Assembly: GCA_002792395.1 (NCBI GenBank)
Contig: PFOG01000109.1
Location: forward strand, 1 to 6,077
Length of the DNA stretch: 6,077 bases
Direction: 5' to 3'
Origin: Candidatus Portnoybacteria bacterium CG_4_10_14_0_2_um_filter_44_20
GTDB taxonomy: Bacteria; Patescibacteriota; Minisyncoccia; Portnoybacterales; GCA-002795985
The position numbers and the translations under genes were made by a program. Each line of letters opens with the position of its first letter. Position 1 is the stretch's first letter. The notes beneath the pieces were generated by a model that was not told the DNA's origin, made no database searches, and saw only the letters and a program-made list of their open reading frames with translations. Shown here in pieces: positions 1-5,850 of the stretch.

Positions 1-107
1 TTAACCAACGCTGTTGCGTTAAAAGTTAGAATCCAATCTTTTTATGCCAAAACGTTTATTGTAATACAATCGAAGTATTAGGTAAATGTGACAATATAAA
101 ATTATCT

Positions 108-512
108 ATGGAAAGATTCTTCTCAGAGCAAATAATCAAAGAAGCAGAAAAAAACCAATCAAGGAAAGATTATGAAAAAAGGGCTAAGAAAATAGCAAAT
201 CCTTTTTCCCTCGACAAAATTCCAGCGCTTATTGATAAAGCAATTTTAAAAGGGTTAGAACCGGCCGATCTCAAAAAAATAACCAAAGAAGATGTTATAA
301 GAATAGACGCTGAGCTTGAACAAAAAGCCAGAAACTTAGCGGAGAAGGCTGGGGCCGATAGTGATGAACAGAAATATCTGGAAAAAATGCAGAATTCAGA
401 CTTAGTTTTAAGTAAAGCAAGTTTCAGAAATCCTGGCTGGCACATCGACATTATAAAAGGAAAAATTAATGGACAGGATGTCAGGGTAGAAAATGCATAT
501 TTCTTTGTATAG
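108..512 (+). CDS. Hypothetical charged protein, first open segment up to an in-frame TAG
   Basis: I do not recognise this 134-residue protein. It is rich in Lys, Glu and Asp, has no signal peptide or membrane segment, and is probably a cytoplasmic, largely helical protein. Residues 1-100 look helical (repeated Lys/Glu/Ala stretches). Residues 104-134 switch to a more beta-like pattern (NPGWHIDII, then GKINGQDVRVENAYFFV). ATG at 108 is the only good start: no upstream ATG keeps the frame, and a TAG sits in frame at 27-29. There is no Shine-Dalgarno sequence; the leader just before the start is the AT-rich string ATAAAATTAT (96-105). No promoter is convincing (TACAAT at 65-70 is a weak -10 candidate without a good -35). 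The segment ends at TAG 510-512, but the same frame continues as credible protein to 740, so this is probably the N-terminal two thirds of a longer gene. Coding is fairly sure; function is unknown. Confidence 0.62.
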   Translation: MERFFSEQIIKEAEKNQSRKDYEKRAKKIANPFSLDKIPALIDKAILKGLEPADLKKITKEDVIRIDAELEQKARNLAEKAGADSDEQKYLEKMQNSDLVLSKASFRNPGWHIDIIKGKINGQDVRVENAYFFV

Positions 513-740
513 AACGAACCAAGGGAAAGAAATGAGTATAAAGGGACACTAAATGGCGAGAAACTACCCGAAGATGATGCTAAAAGAATTTTTGCAGAAT
601 ATGGTCCAATTGCGTTGGATAGAACGACTGCAATAAGTGATTTTATACGCGAAAAGAGCGATGCTGAATAGAAGAAAAAAACAGAGAAAAGAATCGGCGG
701 TTCTCATAAAAAGGTGTTCCCGGAAGATAAAGAGAGCTAA
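513..740 (+). pseudogene. In-frame continuation of the hypothetical gene, with a second TAG
   Basis: Reading on in the frame of the gene starting at 108, the sequence gives 52 more codons (513-668), a second TAG (669-671), 22 further codons (672-737) and then TAA TAA (738-743). The translated stretch looks like real protein: NEPRERNEYKGTLNGEKLPE is followed by an amphipathic helix-like run (DDAKRIFAEYGPIALDRTTA, ISDFIREKSDAE), then a basic tail ending in PEDKES. There is no frameshift. The intrinsic terminator at 772-805 lies 31 nt after this TAA and 260 nt after the first TAG, so the transcription unit fits the long reading. Two explanations remain. The gene may be decaying through two CAG-to-TAG changes, or UAG may be read as an amino acid. 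Both sites would suit Gln. About 65 Gln codons in the two large neighbouring genes are never TAG, which argues against heavy genome-wide recoding and favours nonsense mutation or a gene of foreign origin. Confidence 0.5.
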
Positions 741-771
741 TAATCTGACCCGATAAAAGCAAAACATTTTG

Positions 772-805
772 AACAAAAATGATCCCCTATGGGATCGTTT
801 TTGTT
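772..805 (+). terminator. Intrinsic terminator after the hypothetical gene
   Basis: AACAAAAATGATCCC (772-786), loop CTAT (787-790) and GGGATCGTTTTTGTT (791-805) form a 15-bp stem in the + strand RNA with a single U-G wobble. The GC-rich core GATCCC/GGGATC is followed by a T-rich tract. The flanking A-rich and T-rich arms could also let it act on transcripts of the penicillin-binding protein gene arriving from the other side, where the wobble becomes an A-C mismatch. Confidence 0.8.
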
Positions 806-825
806 ATGCCGCCATGATTCAAATT

Positions 826-862
826 TTTTATTGTTTTGACTAGATATGTCTACACAATAAAA
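826..862. repeat. AT-rich inverted repeat beyond the 3' end of the penicillin-binding protein gene
   Basis: TTTTATTGT (826-834) and ACAATAAAA (854-862) are perfect 9-bp arms. Between them a small inner stem, TAGA (841-844) and TCTA (849-852), encloses TATG. It begins 5 nt past the stop codon of the minus-strand gene and could serve as a weak terminator or a 3'-end stabilising hairpin for it, but the stem is almost pure A-U and only a short T run follows. Confidence 0.35.
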
Positions 863-867
863 GGCTG

Positions 868-3606
868 TTACTGCGGAGGTGCCGGGCTTTGAAACTGGTC
901 TTTTAGTTTGTCCAGAATATCGCCAGACATTGAGGGAGGGAGGATAACAGTGATTTCTGTCTCTTGTCGGTTCAGGGCGGTGTCATAAACTTTTACTTTG
1001 ATTGTGTGCTCTCCTAAGGCAGTATCTTTAGGTAAATTATAAGCCATTTCGTATGGCTCGGTTGGGTCGGTGGCGATGAATTTGTCGTCAAAGAAAAAAT
1101 CAACTTGTTTTACTTCTAACGGCGCGGAGACTTGGGTTTTAATACTGACCCACCGATTGTTGATCAGTGAATTATTTTCTGGGTTGATAATCCGGATTTG
1201 CGGCTGATTTTCCGCGGTATGGATATCATCGTTTTCGTTGATGGGAGACTGGCTAAAAATGTTTTGTCTCTTTGCCCATTCGATAACAGGAGCTTCCCAG
1301 TTGAAAAATTGGGGGTCATCGGCCGGATTGGCGGGATAAGCTCCTTGCGGGTTATTTTTGTCGACATAATAAAGAAGACAATGGGTTTGTTTGTATTGGA
1401 CATCCTTAATTAATTCCGGCGGTGTTAAAGAGGTGGCTAATTTTCCGGAAAGAGAATCAATTTTATAGGTCTTTAAGGAAAATTCGTCGCCGTTTAAAAC
1501 TGGTTTGTCCGTTTGAAATTCCGGCGGATTCGGAAATTGTTCAATTTGGGCGGATAAAACGAAAGCCGGCAGATTTTGTGTCGCTGGCTCGATTTCTAGG
1601 GGTTGGCCAAAAGGGCTGGTGTCATTTTGGGACGAGGGGATTTGGTTATTAGTTTTTTTACTCTTAATTTCATAAGCCTTTCGCATAAACGTATTCCAGA
1701 GGGGGGCGGCAGCGTAAAGACCGGCGCCTTCTTTGGCCATTGGTGTGTTGTCATTGTTTCCGGTCCAAACCCCGACTGATAAAGAAGGGGTATAACCGAT
1801 CGTCCAAGCATCACGGTATTCTTGGGTGGTGCCGGTTTTGACGGCAGCGGGGCGGCTATTGAGATAAAGAGGCGAACGGGAACCAAAAACCGGAGTTCTA
1901 AGGCTATTATTAGACAAGATGGCGGAGATTGATCTGGCTACCTCAGGCTTTAAGGCTTCGGTTGGCTTATTTTGCCATTCTTCTATTATTTGTCCGCCGC
2001 TATCCTCTATTTTTAAAATTGGCGTGGTTTTTTGATAGATTCCATCGTTTGCAAAGGTGCCGTAAGCAGAAACCATGTCTAAGAGTTTCACTTCTCCTCC
2101 GCCTAGAACTAAAGCCAGACCGTATCTTTGCCGGTCTTTAAGGGTAGAAATTCCCATATCTTGGGCTAAGTTAATTGTGTCATTGATCCCGGCTAAGTAT
2201 AAAACTTTAACCGAAGGGACGTTAAGCGACTGAGCCAGCGATTCCTGGAGAGTTGTTGGTCCCCGGAAGCGGCCGTCATAATTTTGCGGGTTGTAGCATT
2301 TTTGTCCCTCAAAAGAGTCGTAGCCGGCGCTTGCCGGACAGGCTGGATTAAATTCAGTCGGCAGATCAAAAAGGACGGTTTCTGGCGTAAATCCCTTTTT
2401 TATGGCTGCCGCATACACAAAAGGTTTAAAGGAAGAACCGGGCTGGCGGTTGCTAATAGCGACGTTGAAGTTTGGTTCAAACAGACAATTTTTGCCTGGC
2501 GCGCAGCCTTCCGGCAATGAGTCGAGAAAGTAGCTTTTTGAGCCAGCCATAGCTAATATTTGCCCAGTTTTTGGGTCGGTGGCTACCAAGGCCGCGTTAT
2601 TCGCCTTATATTTCTTTATGTTGTTTAGAACGCCATCAAGAATAGTTTGCTCGGCTAGCTGTTGCAGTTGCCAATCTAAAGTCGTATAAACTTTTAGTCC
2701 GCCCGTCTCCACATAATCTTGTCCATACTTCGCCTCCAAATATTCTTTGATATACATAACAAAATGAGGCGCTTTAATATTTGTGTTAGCAGGCGCAGGG
2801 GTGAGCCTCTCGTTTGCGGCTTTCTGGGACTCTTCTTTTGTGATATAACCCAATTCCGCCATCCGGTTTAAGATATAGGCCTGGCGATCTTTTAATTCGC
2901 TAAGGTGTGAGCCATAAGGAGAATAATAGCTAGGTGCTTGCGGCAGGCTGGCTAAAAGAGCTGCTTCGGCTAATGTTAGATCTTTGGTGGGTTTATTAAA
3001 AAAAGTCTGAGCGGCAGCTTCAATGCCGTAGGCATTTGATCCATAAGGAATCTGATTTAAATAGGCTTCCAAAATTTTGTCTTTAGGATATTTTGCCTCA
3101 AATTCAATCGATAAAATTGCCTCTTTTATTTTTCTGGTAAATGTTTTTTCGGAACCGAGGAAGGAGCTTTTAATAAATTGTTGGGTGATAGTTGAGCCGC
3201 CCTGAGATAATGATTGGCCCTTAATGTCGGCGAGAAGAGCTCGAAAAATGCCTTTAAAGTCTAGGCCGAAATGCCTATAGAAATTAGCGTCTTCCACGGC
3301 TAAGGTTGCTTTTTTGACGGAATCAGGTATTTCGGTAAAAGAAATAACAGTTCTCTTCTCTTCTCCGTGGATGTCATACAAAACAATGGTTCCGGTTCGG
3401 TCGTAAATCTTAGTTGATTCAATAACCTGTCTGTCGGTGATTTTATCAGGATTTGGAAGGTCCTTCAAAAAATAGGCAAAAACGCCGAGTATGGAGGCAA
3501 CAATAAAAATCCCTAAAAGAAGGGATGTAAATAAAATGGTCTTGATTATTTTTCTCGCCCGCCCCTTTCGATTTTTTCTTTTAAGGCGGTTCTTCCTTTC
3601 AATCAT
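868..3606 (-). CDS. Class A (bifunctional) penicillin-binding protein, PBP1A-like
   Basis: This 912-residue peptidoglycan synthase polymerises lipid II into glycan strands and cross-links stem peptides outside the cytoplasmic membrane. A very basic cytoplasmic tail (1-20) precedes one membrane anchor (about 21-47). The GT51 glycosyltransferase domain (about 70-240) has all its motifs: EDANFYRHFG (105-114, catalytic E105), GGSTITQQ (136-143), RKIKE (158-162) and KILEAYLN (177-184). The transpeptidase domain (about 335-645) has SSFK (S391 nucleophile, K394), SLN (460-462) and KTGT (590-593). A polar Asn/Gln/Ser linker (about 648-675) leads to a C-terminal extension: a region with a WEAPVIEWA motif (770-778) and a bacterial Ig-like domain (about 803-889). 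Four Cys (368, 374, 423, 437) lie in the transpeptidase part. No Shine-Dalgarno sequence precedes the ATG, but no later Met comes before the membrane anchor. Stop is TAA. It appears to be monocistronic, reading away from a promoter and palindromic sites at 3640-3688. The family call is secure; assignment to a named mrcA or pbp orthologue is not. Confidence 0.97.
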   Translation of the reverse strand: MIERKNRLKRKNRKGRARKIIKTILFTSLLLGIFIVASILGVFAYFLKDLPNPDKITDRQVIESTKIYDRTGTIVLYDIHGEEKRTVISFTEIPDSVKKATLAVEDANFYRHFGLDFKGIFRALLADIKGQSLSQGGSTITQQFIKSSFLGSEKTFTRKIKEAILSIEFEAKYPKDKILEAYLNQIPYGSNAYGIEAAAQTFFNKPTKDLTLAEAALLASLPQAPSYYSPYGSHLSELKDRQAYILNRMAELGYITKEESQKAANERLTPAPANTNIKAPHFVMYIKEYLEAKYGQDYVETGGLKVYTTLDWQLQQLAEQTILDGVLNNIKKYKANNAALVATDPKTGQILAMAGSKSYFLDSLPEGCAPGKNCLFEPNFNVAISNRQPGSSFKPFVYAAAIKKGFTPETVLFDLPTEFNPACPASAGYDSFEGQKCYNPQNYDGRFRGPTTLQESLAQSLNVPSVKVLYLAGINDTINLAQDMGISTLKDRQRYGLALVLGGGEVKLLDMVSAYGTFANDGIYQKTTPILKIEDSGGQIIEEWQNKPTEALKPEVARSISAILSNNSLRTPVFGSRSPLYLNSRPAAVKTGTTQEYRDAWTIGYTPSLSVGVWTGNNDNTPMAKEGAGLYAAAPLWNTFMRKAYEIKSKKTNNQIPSSQNDTSPFGQPLEIEPATQNLPAFVLSAQIEQFPNPPEFQTDKPVLNGDEFSLKTYKIDSLSGKLATSLTPPELIKDVQYKQTHCLLYYVDKNNPQGAYPANPADDPQFFNWEAPVIEWAKRQNIFSQSPINENDDIHTAENQPQIRIINPENNSLINNRWVSIKTQVSAPLEVKQVDFFFDDKFIATDPTEPYEMAYNLPKDTALGEHTIKVKVYDTALNRQETEITVILPPSMSGDILDKLKDQFQSPAPPQ

Positions 3607-3616
3607 ATAATTTTAT

Positions 3617-3668
3617 TTATCACAATCGCAATAACCTTTTTATCGCGGCGATAACTTTATTTTATCGC
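3617..3668. promoter_or_regulatory. Cluster of TTATCGC-type sites, including a perfect palindrome, before the penicillin-binding protein gene
   Basis: TTATCGC (3640-3646), one central G, and GCGATAA (3648-3654) make a perfect 15-bp palindrome. A third copy, TTATCGC, is at 3662-3668, and a degenerate palindrome TTATCAC...GCAATAA spans 3617-3634. Successive TTATCGC-type half-sites start 23 and 22 bp apart, roughly two helical turns, so a protein bound at each would sit on nearly the same face of the DNA. The perfect palindrome covers the transcription start predicted from the candidate promoter at 3659-3688, as a repressor site would. Operator function is inferred; the repeats themselves are visible. 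Confidence 0.5.
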
Positions 3669-3688
3669 ATTTAGTGGTTTAAAATCAA
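3659..3688 (-). promoter_or_regulatory. Candidate sigma-70-type promoter for the penicillin-binding protein gene
   Basis: On the minus strand, TTGATT (3683-3688) and TAAAAT (3659-3664, 5 of 6 to consensus) are separated by 18 bp. Transcription would start near 3652, giving a leader of about 45 nt. The -35 lies just beyond the T-tract of the upstream gene's terminator, which supports independent transcription. Confidence 0.45.
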
Positions 3689-3689
3689 G

Positions 3690-3716
3690 AAAAAGAAAAA
3701 AGGGCTTACGCCCCTT
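3690..3716 (-). terminator. Intrinsic terminator of the TraB-like gene, with the stop codon in its loop
   Basis: In the minus-strand RNA, AAGGGGC (3716-3710), loop GUAA (3709-3706) and GCCCUUU (3705-3699) form a 7-bp stem with one G-U pair, capped by a GNRA-type tetraloop and followed by a long U tract interrupted by one C. The UAA of the loop is the stop codon of the gene itself (3706-3708), so coding sequence supplies the 5' arm. Confidence 0.8.
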
Positions 3717-4323
3717 CTTCATCCGCCGAAACATAACAAACCGAAGGTATGATAACGCGGATGTTTTTTGAAATTTTGCGGAGTTCGTCTATGGTCCGAT
3801 GGTTGCAACCCAGAAAAAGAAGACCGATGCTGTCGTTGAGCAAGGTGGTTTTTATTCTTTGTGCGATGAACCTATCGCGTAGATGAACAATATTGTTAAC
3901 CCAATGCTCATAAAAGAAACATGTGTCGGGGTCTTTAATCATTTCAATATGTGCTGCCTCAAAAAGGCGCAACAAGCGGAAATGGTCGGTTCCTTCCAGC
4001 GACGCTCCTTGGTCGAGCAGCCATTTAACACATTGATAGTTCGGGCAGGTTGGACACCCTGACAGGAGTTCGAAAAAATAAAGAGAGATATATTTATGGT
4101 CTAGAACCGGTAATGAGTCTAGATATATGACAACATTGTGAAAGTCTTTGATGTTTTCATATAGCCACGATTTTATACTTTGCCAATATTTTTTGACTTG
4201 TTTCTCATATTTTTCCCAGATAGCCGATACTTCTTGATCGTCGGTATCTCTCAGGGTTTTGGCAATCTCGGTATTAATTTCGTTTAAACTATGAACGGTT
4301 GGAACATAGTATATCGTTTTCAT
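3706..4323 (-). CDS. Uncharacterised 205-residue protein, tentatively TraB/PrgY/GumN superfamily
   Basis: No signal peptide or membrane helix is apparent; probably cytoplasmic. The order of motifs is reminiscent of the TraB/PrgY/GumN (TIKI-like) superfamily, whose members have an N-terminal GTxH-type motif, an internal acidic motif, an ERDxxMA motif and a C-terminal GxGH motif. Here these may correspond to VPTVHS (7-12, H11), SLEGTDHFRL (108-117, E110), RDRFIAQRI (149-157) and LFLGCNH (169-175, H175). The first motif lacks the Gly and the last has Cys-Asn where Gly or Ala is usual, so catalytic activity, if any, cannot be assumed. A Cys cluster, CPTCPNYQC (C90, C93, C98), could bind metal; C135, C173 and C196 are also present. 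The ATG at 4323 is supported by GGAG on the minus strand (4334-4331), 7 nt away, the only clear Shine-Dalgarno in the window. Stop TAA lies in the terminator loop. It has its own promoter and terminator, diverging from aspS. Coding is near certain; the family is a moderate guess. Confidence 0.8.
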   Translation of the reverse strand: MKTIYYVPTVHSLNEINTEIAKTLRDTDDQEVSAIWEKYEKQVKKYWQSIKSWLYENIKDFHNVVIYLDSLPVLDHKYISLYFFELLSGCPTCPNYQCVKWLLDQGASLEGTDHFRLLRLFEAAHIEMIKDPDTCFFYEHWVNNIVHLRDRFIAQRIKTTLLNDSIGLLFLGCNHRTIDELRKISKNIRVIIPSVCYVSADEEGA

Positions 4324-4330
4324 TACATAT

Positions 4331-4334
4331 CTCC
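4331..4334 (-). promoter_or_regulatory. Shine-Dalgarno site of the TraB-like gene
   Basis: Minus-strand GGAG lies 7 nt before the ATG at 4323, which fixes this start. The other three genes lack such a site, so this gene is translated by the classical route while the rest apparently are not. Confidence 0.75.
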
Positions 4335-4340
4335 GCCAAA

Positions 4341-4369
4341 TTTTTAAGGAGCTGTTTTGGTTATTTCAA
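4341..4369 (-). promoter_or_regulatory. Candidate promoter of the TraB-like gene
   Basis: Minus-strand TTGAAA (4364-4369, 5 of 6 to the -35 consensus) and TAAAAA (4341-4346, 4 of 6 to the -10 consensus) have an ideal 17-bp spacer. Predicted start is near 4334, so the Shine-Dalgarno would sit at the extreme 5' end of the mRNA. That is unusually tight and lowers confidence. Confidence 0.4.
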
Positions 4370-4401
4370 CACTACCATGCATACGAAGAGAGTCAAGGAA
4401 A

Positions 4402-4430
4402 TTGATTTAATTCGAAGAAATTGCTACTAT
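4402..4430 (+). promoter_or_regulatory. Candidate extended -10 promoter of aspS
   Basis: TTGATT (4402-4407) and TACTAT (4425-4430) are 17 bp apart, and TGC directly before the -10 gives the TGn extended motif. Transcription would start near 4437, leaving a leader of about 25 nt with no Shine-Dalgarno before the ATG at 4462. Confidence 0.55.
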
Positions 4431-4461
4431 TAATTTCAGCAGTAATCACATCTGTTTTCAT

Positions 4462-5850
4462 ATGAAACGTAAGCTGACGTCAGAAATAATTGATTTAATC
4501 GGCGAAAAAGTGAAACTATCCGGATGGGTAGATTGCCGGAGAGACCACGGCAAGATTATTTTTATTGACCTGCGGGACAAAGACGGGTTAGTTCAGTTAG
4601 TTTTTCTTGGCTCTGACAAGGATTTATATCAGCTGGCTGAGACCCTTCGGTCGGAGTGGGTTATTTCGGTTGAAGGGGAAGTTAGAGGCAGACCGGAAAA
4701 AATGGTTAATCTGGACATGATAACCGGTAAAATTGAGATTGCCGTCGAGAAATTAGAAGTTTTATCTCAAGCCAAAACGTTGCCTTTTGATATTAACACT
4801 AACGGTTATGATATTCACGAAGAAAAAAGATTGACCTACCGCTATTTGGACCTAAGGCGCGGGAGAATGAAGAAAAATTTGATGCTTCGGGACAAAGTCA
4901 TCCAGTTTATGCGCCGGCAGCTGGGAGAAAAAGGGTTTATAGAAGTAGAAACTCCGATTTTGACTAAATCAACGCCAGAAGGAGCAAGAGATTATCTTGT
5001 GCCTTCCCGATTGAACCTCGGCAACTTCTATGCCTTGCCTCAGTCCCCGCAGCAATACAAACAGTTATTAATGGTCGCTGGCTTTGAAAGATATTTTCAG
5101 GTTGCTCGTTGTTTCAGAGACGAGGATACGCGTGGAGATCGGCAACCGGAATTCACACAATTGGACATCGAAACGAGTTTCTGGGGCCAGGAAGAGATTT
5201 TAGAGATGACTGAAGCCTTATTTGTTGAAACAGTGAAAAAATTCTGTCCGGAGAAAGAAATCACTCAAATACCTTTCCCTCGGATAACTTATGGAGAGGC
5301 GATGGAAAAATATCAAACTGACAGGCCGGATTTAAGAAAAGATAAAAACAATCCCGATGAATTGGCTTTTTGTTTTGTCGTTGATTTCCCCGCTTTCGAA
5401 TGGCGGGAGGAAGAAAAACGGTGGGATGCCGTCCACCATCCTTTCACGAGGCCGCAAACAACCGATATAGAGGAGATGAAGAGAATTCCGGATAAAATAT
5501 TAGCCTATCAATATGATTTGGTCTTGAACGGCTCTGAAATTGGCGGCGGCAGTTTGAGGACGTATAATCCGGATGTTCTGGCAGCTACGTTTGAGATTAT
5601 GGGGCATACGTGGGCGGCGATTTACGAAAAATTTGGCCATTTGCTGGAAGCGTTCGAATACGGGGTGCCGCCGCACGGCGGGATCGCTTTCGGTCTGGAC
5701 AGGTTCTTCGCGATTTTAAATAACGAGCCGAGTATTCGGGAAGTTATCGCTTTCCCCAAAACCAGCGACGGCCGGGATCTAATGATGGGCGCGCCGGCGG
5801 GAGTAGATGAAGAACAGCTGAAAGAACTTAAAATTGGAATTATTAAATAA
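4462..5850 (+). CDS. aspS: Aspartyl-tRNA synthetase, compact bacterial form without GAD domain
   Basis: This enzyme charges tRNA with aspartate using ATP, in the cytoplasm. An N-terminal OB-fold anticodon-binding domain (about 1-105, with GWVDCRRDHG at 21-30) precedes the class II catalytic core. Motif 1 is around GFIEVETPIL (158-167), motif 2 runs 210-237 with FRDE (218-221), and motif 3 contains GLDR (411-414). Substrate-pocket elements are TPEGARD (171-177), QSPQ (194-197), K200, SEIGGGS (358-364) and R366. Bacterial AspRS is normally about 590 residues because a GAD domain sits between the YGSDKPDLR-like segment and the VVDFP segment. Here RPDLR (288-292) and VVDFP (306-310) are only 13 residues apart, so that domain is cleanly absent and the protein is 462 residues. 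H29 resembles non-discriminating enzymes, which also make Asp-tRNA(Asn), while K80 resembles discriminating ones. The ATG at 4462 is the only sensible start; no Shine-Dalgarno is present. Stop is TAA. Confidence 0.98.
   Translation: MKRKLTSEIIDLIGEKVKLSGWVDCRRDHGKIIFIDLRDKDGLVQLVFLGSDKDLYQLAETLRSEWVISVEGEVRGRPEKMVNLDMITGKIEIAVEKLEVLSQAKTLPFDINTNGYDIHEEKRLTYRYLDLRRGRMKKNLMLRDKVIQFMRRQLGEKGFIEVETPILTKSTPEGARDYLVPSRLNLGNFYALPQSPQQYKQLLMVAGFERYFQVARCFRDEDTRGDRQPEFTQLDIETSFWGQEEILEMTEALFVETVKKFCPEKEITQIPFPRITYGEAMEKYQTDRPDLRKDKNNPDELAFCFVVDFPAFEWREEEKRWDAVHHPFTRPQTTDIEEMKRIPDKILAYQYDLVLNGSEIGGGSLRTYNPDVLAATFEIMGHTWAAIYEKFGHLLEAFEYGVPPHGGIAFGLDRFFAILNNEPSIREVIAFPKTSDGRDLMMGAPAGVDEEQLKELKIGIIK

Noticed and set aside
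7..20. Small hairpin AACGC-TGTT-GCGTT at the window start as a terminator of an upstream gene
   Set aside because: Only 5 bp, no T tract immediately after, and no upstream gene is visible.
170..451. 93-codon minus-strand frame opposite the hypothetical gene
   Set aside because: Antisense shadow of the charged + strand protein: Ser/Phe/Leu-rich translation from complemented Lys/Glu codons.
1596..1886. Open frame of 96 codons on the minus strand inside the penicillin-binding protein gene
   Set aside because: It overlaps a gene with complete catalytic motifs in another frame, and its translation has no protein-like features.
4456..4469. Palindrome TTTCATATGAAA across the aspS start codon as an operator
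   Set aside because: Twelve AT-rich bases including the ATG; expected by chance, and no second copy nearby.
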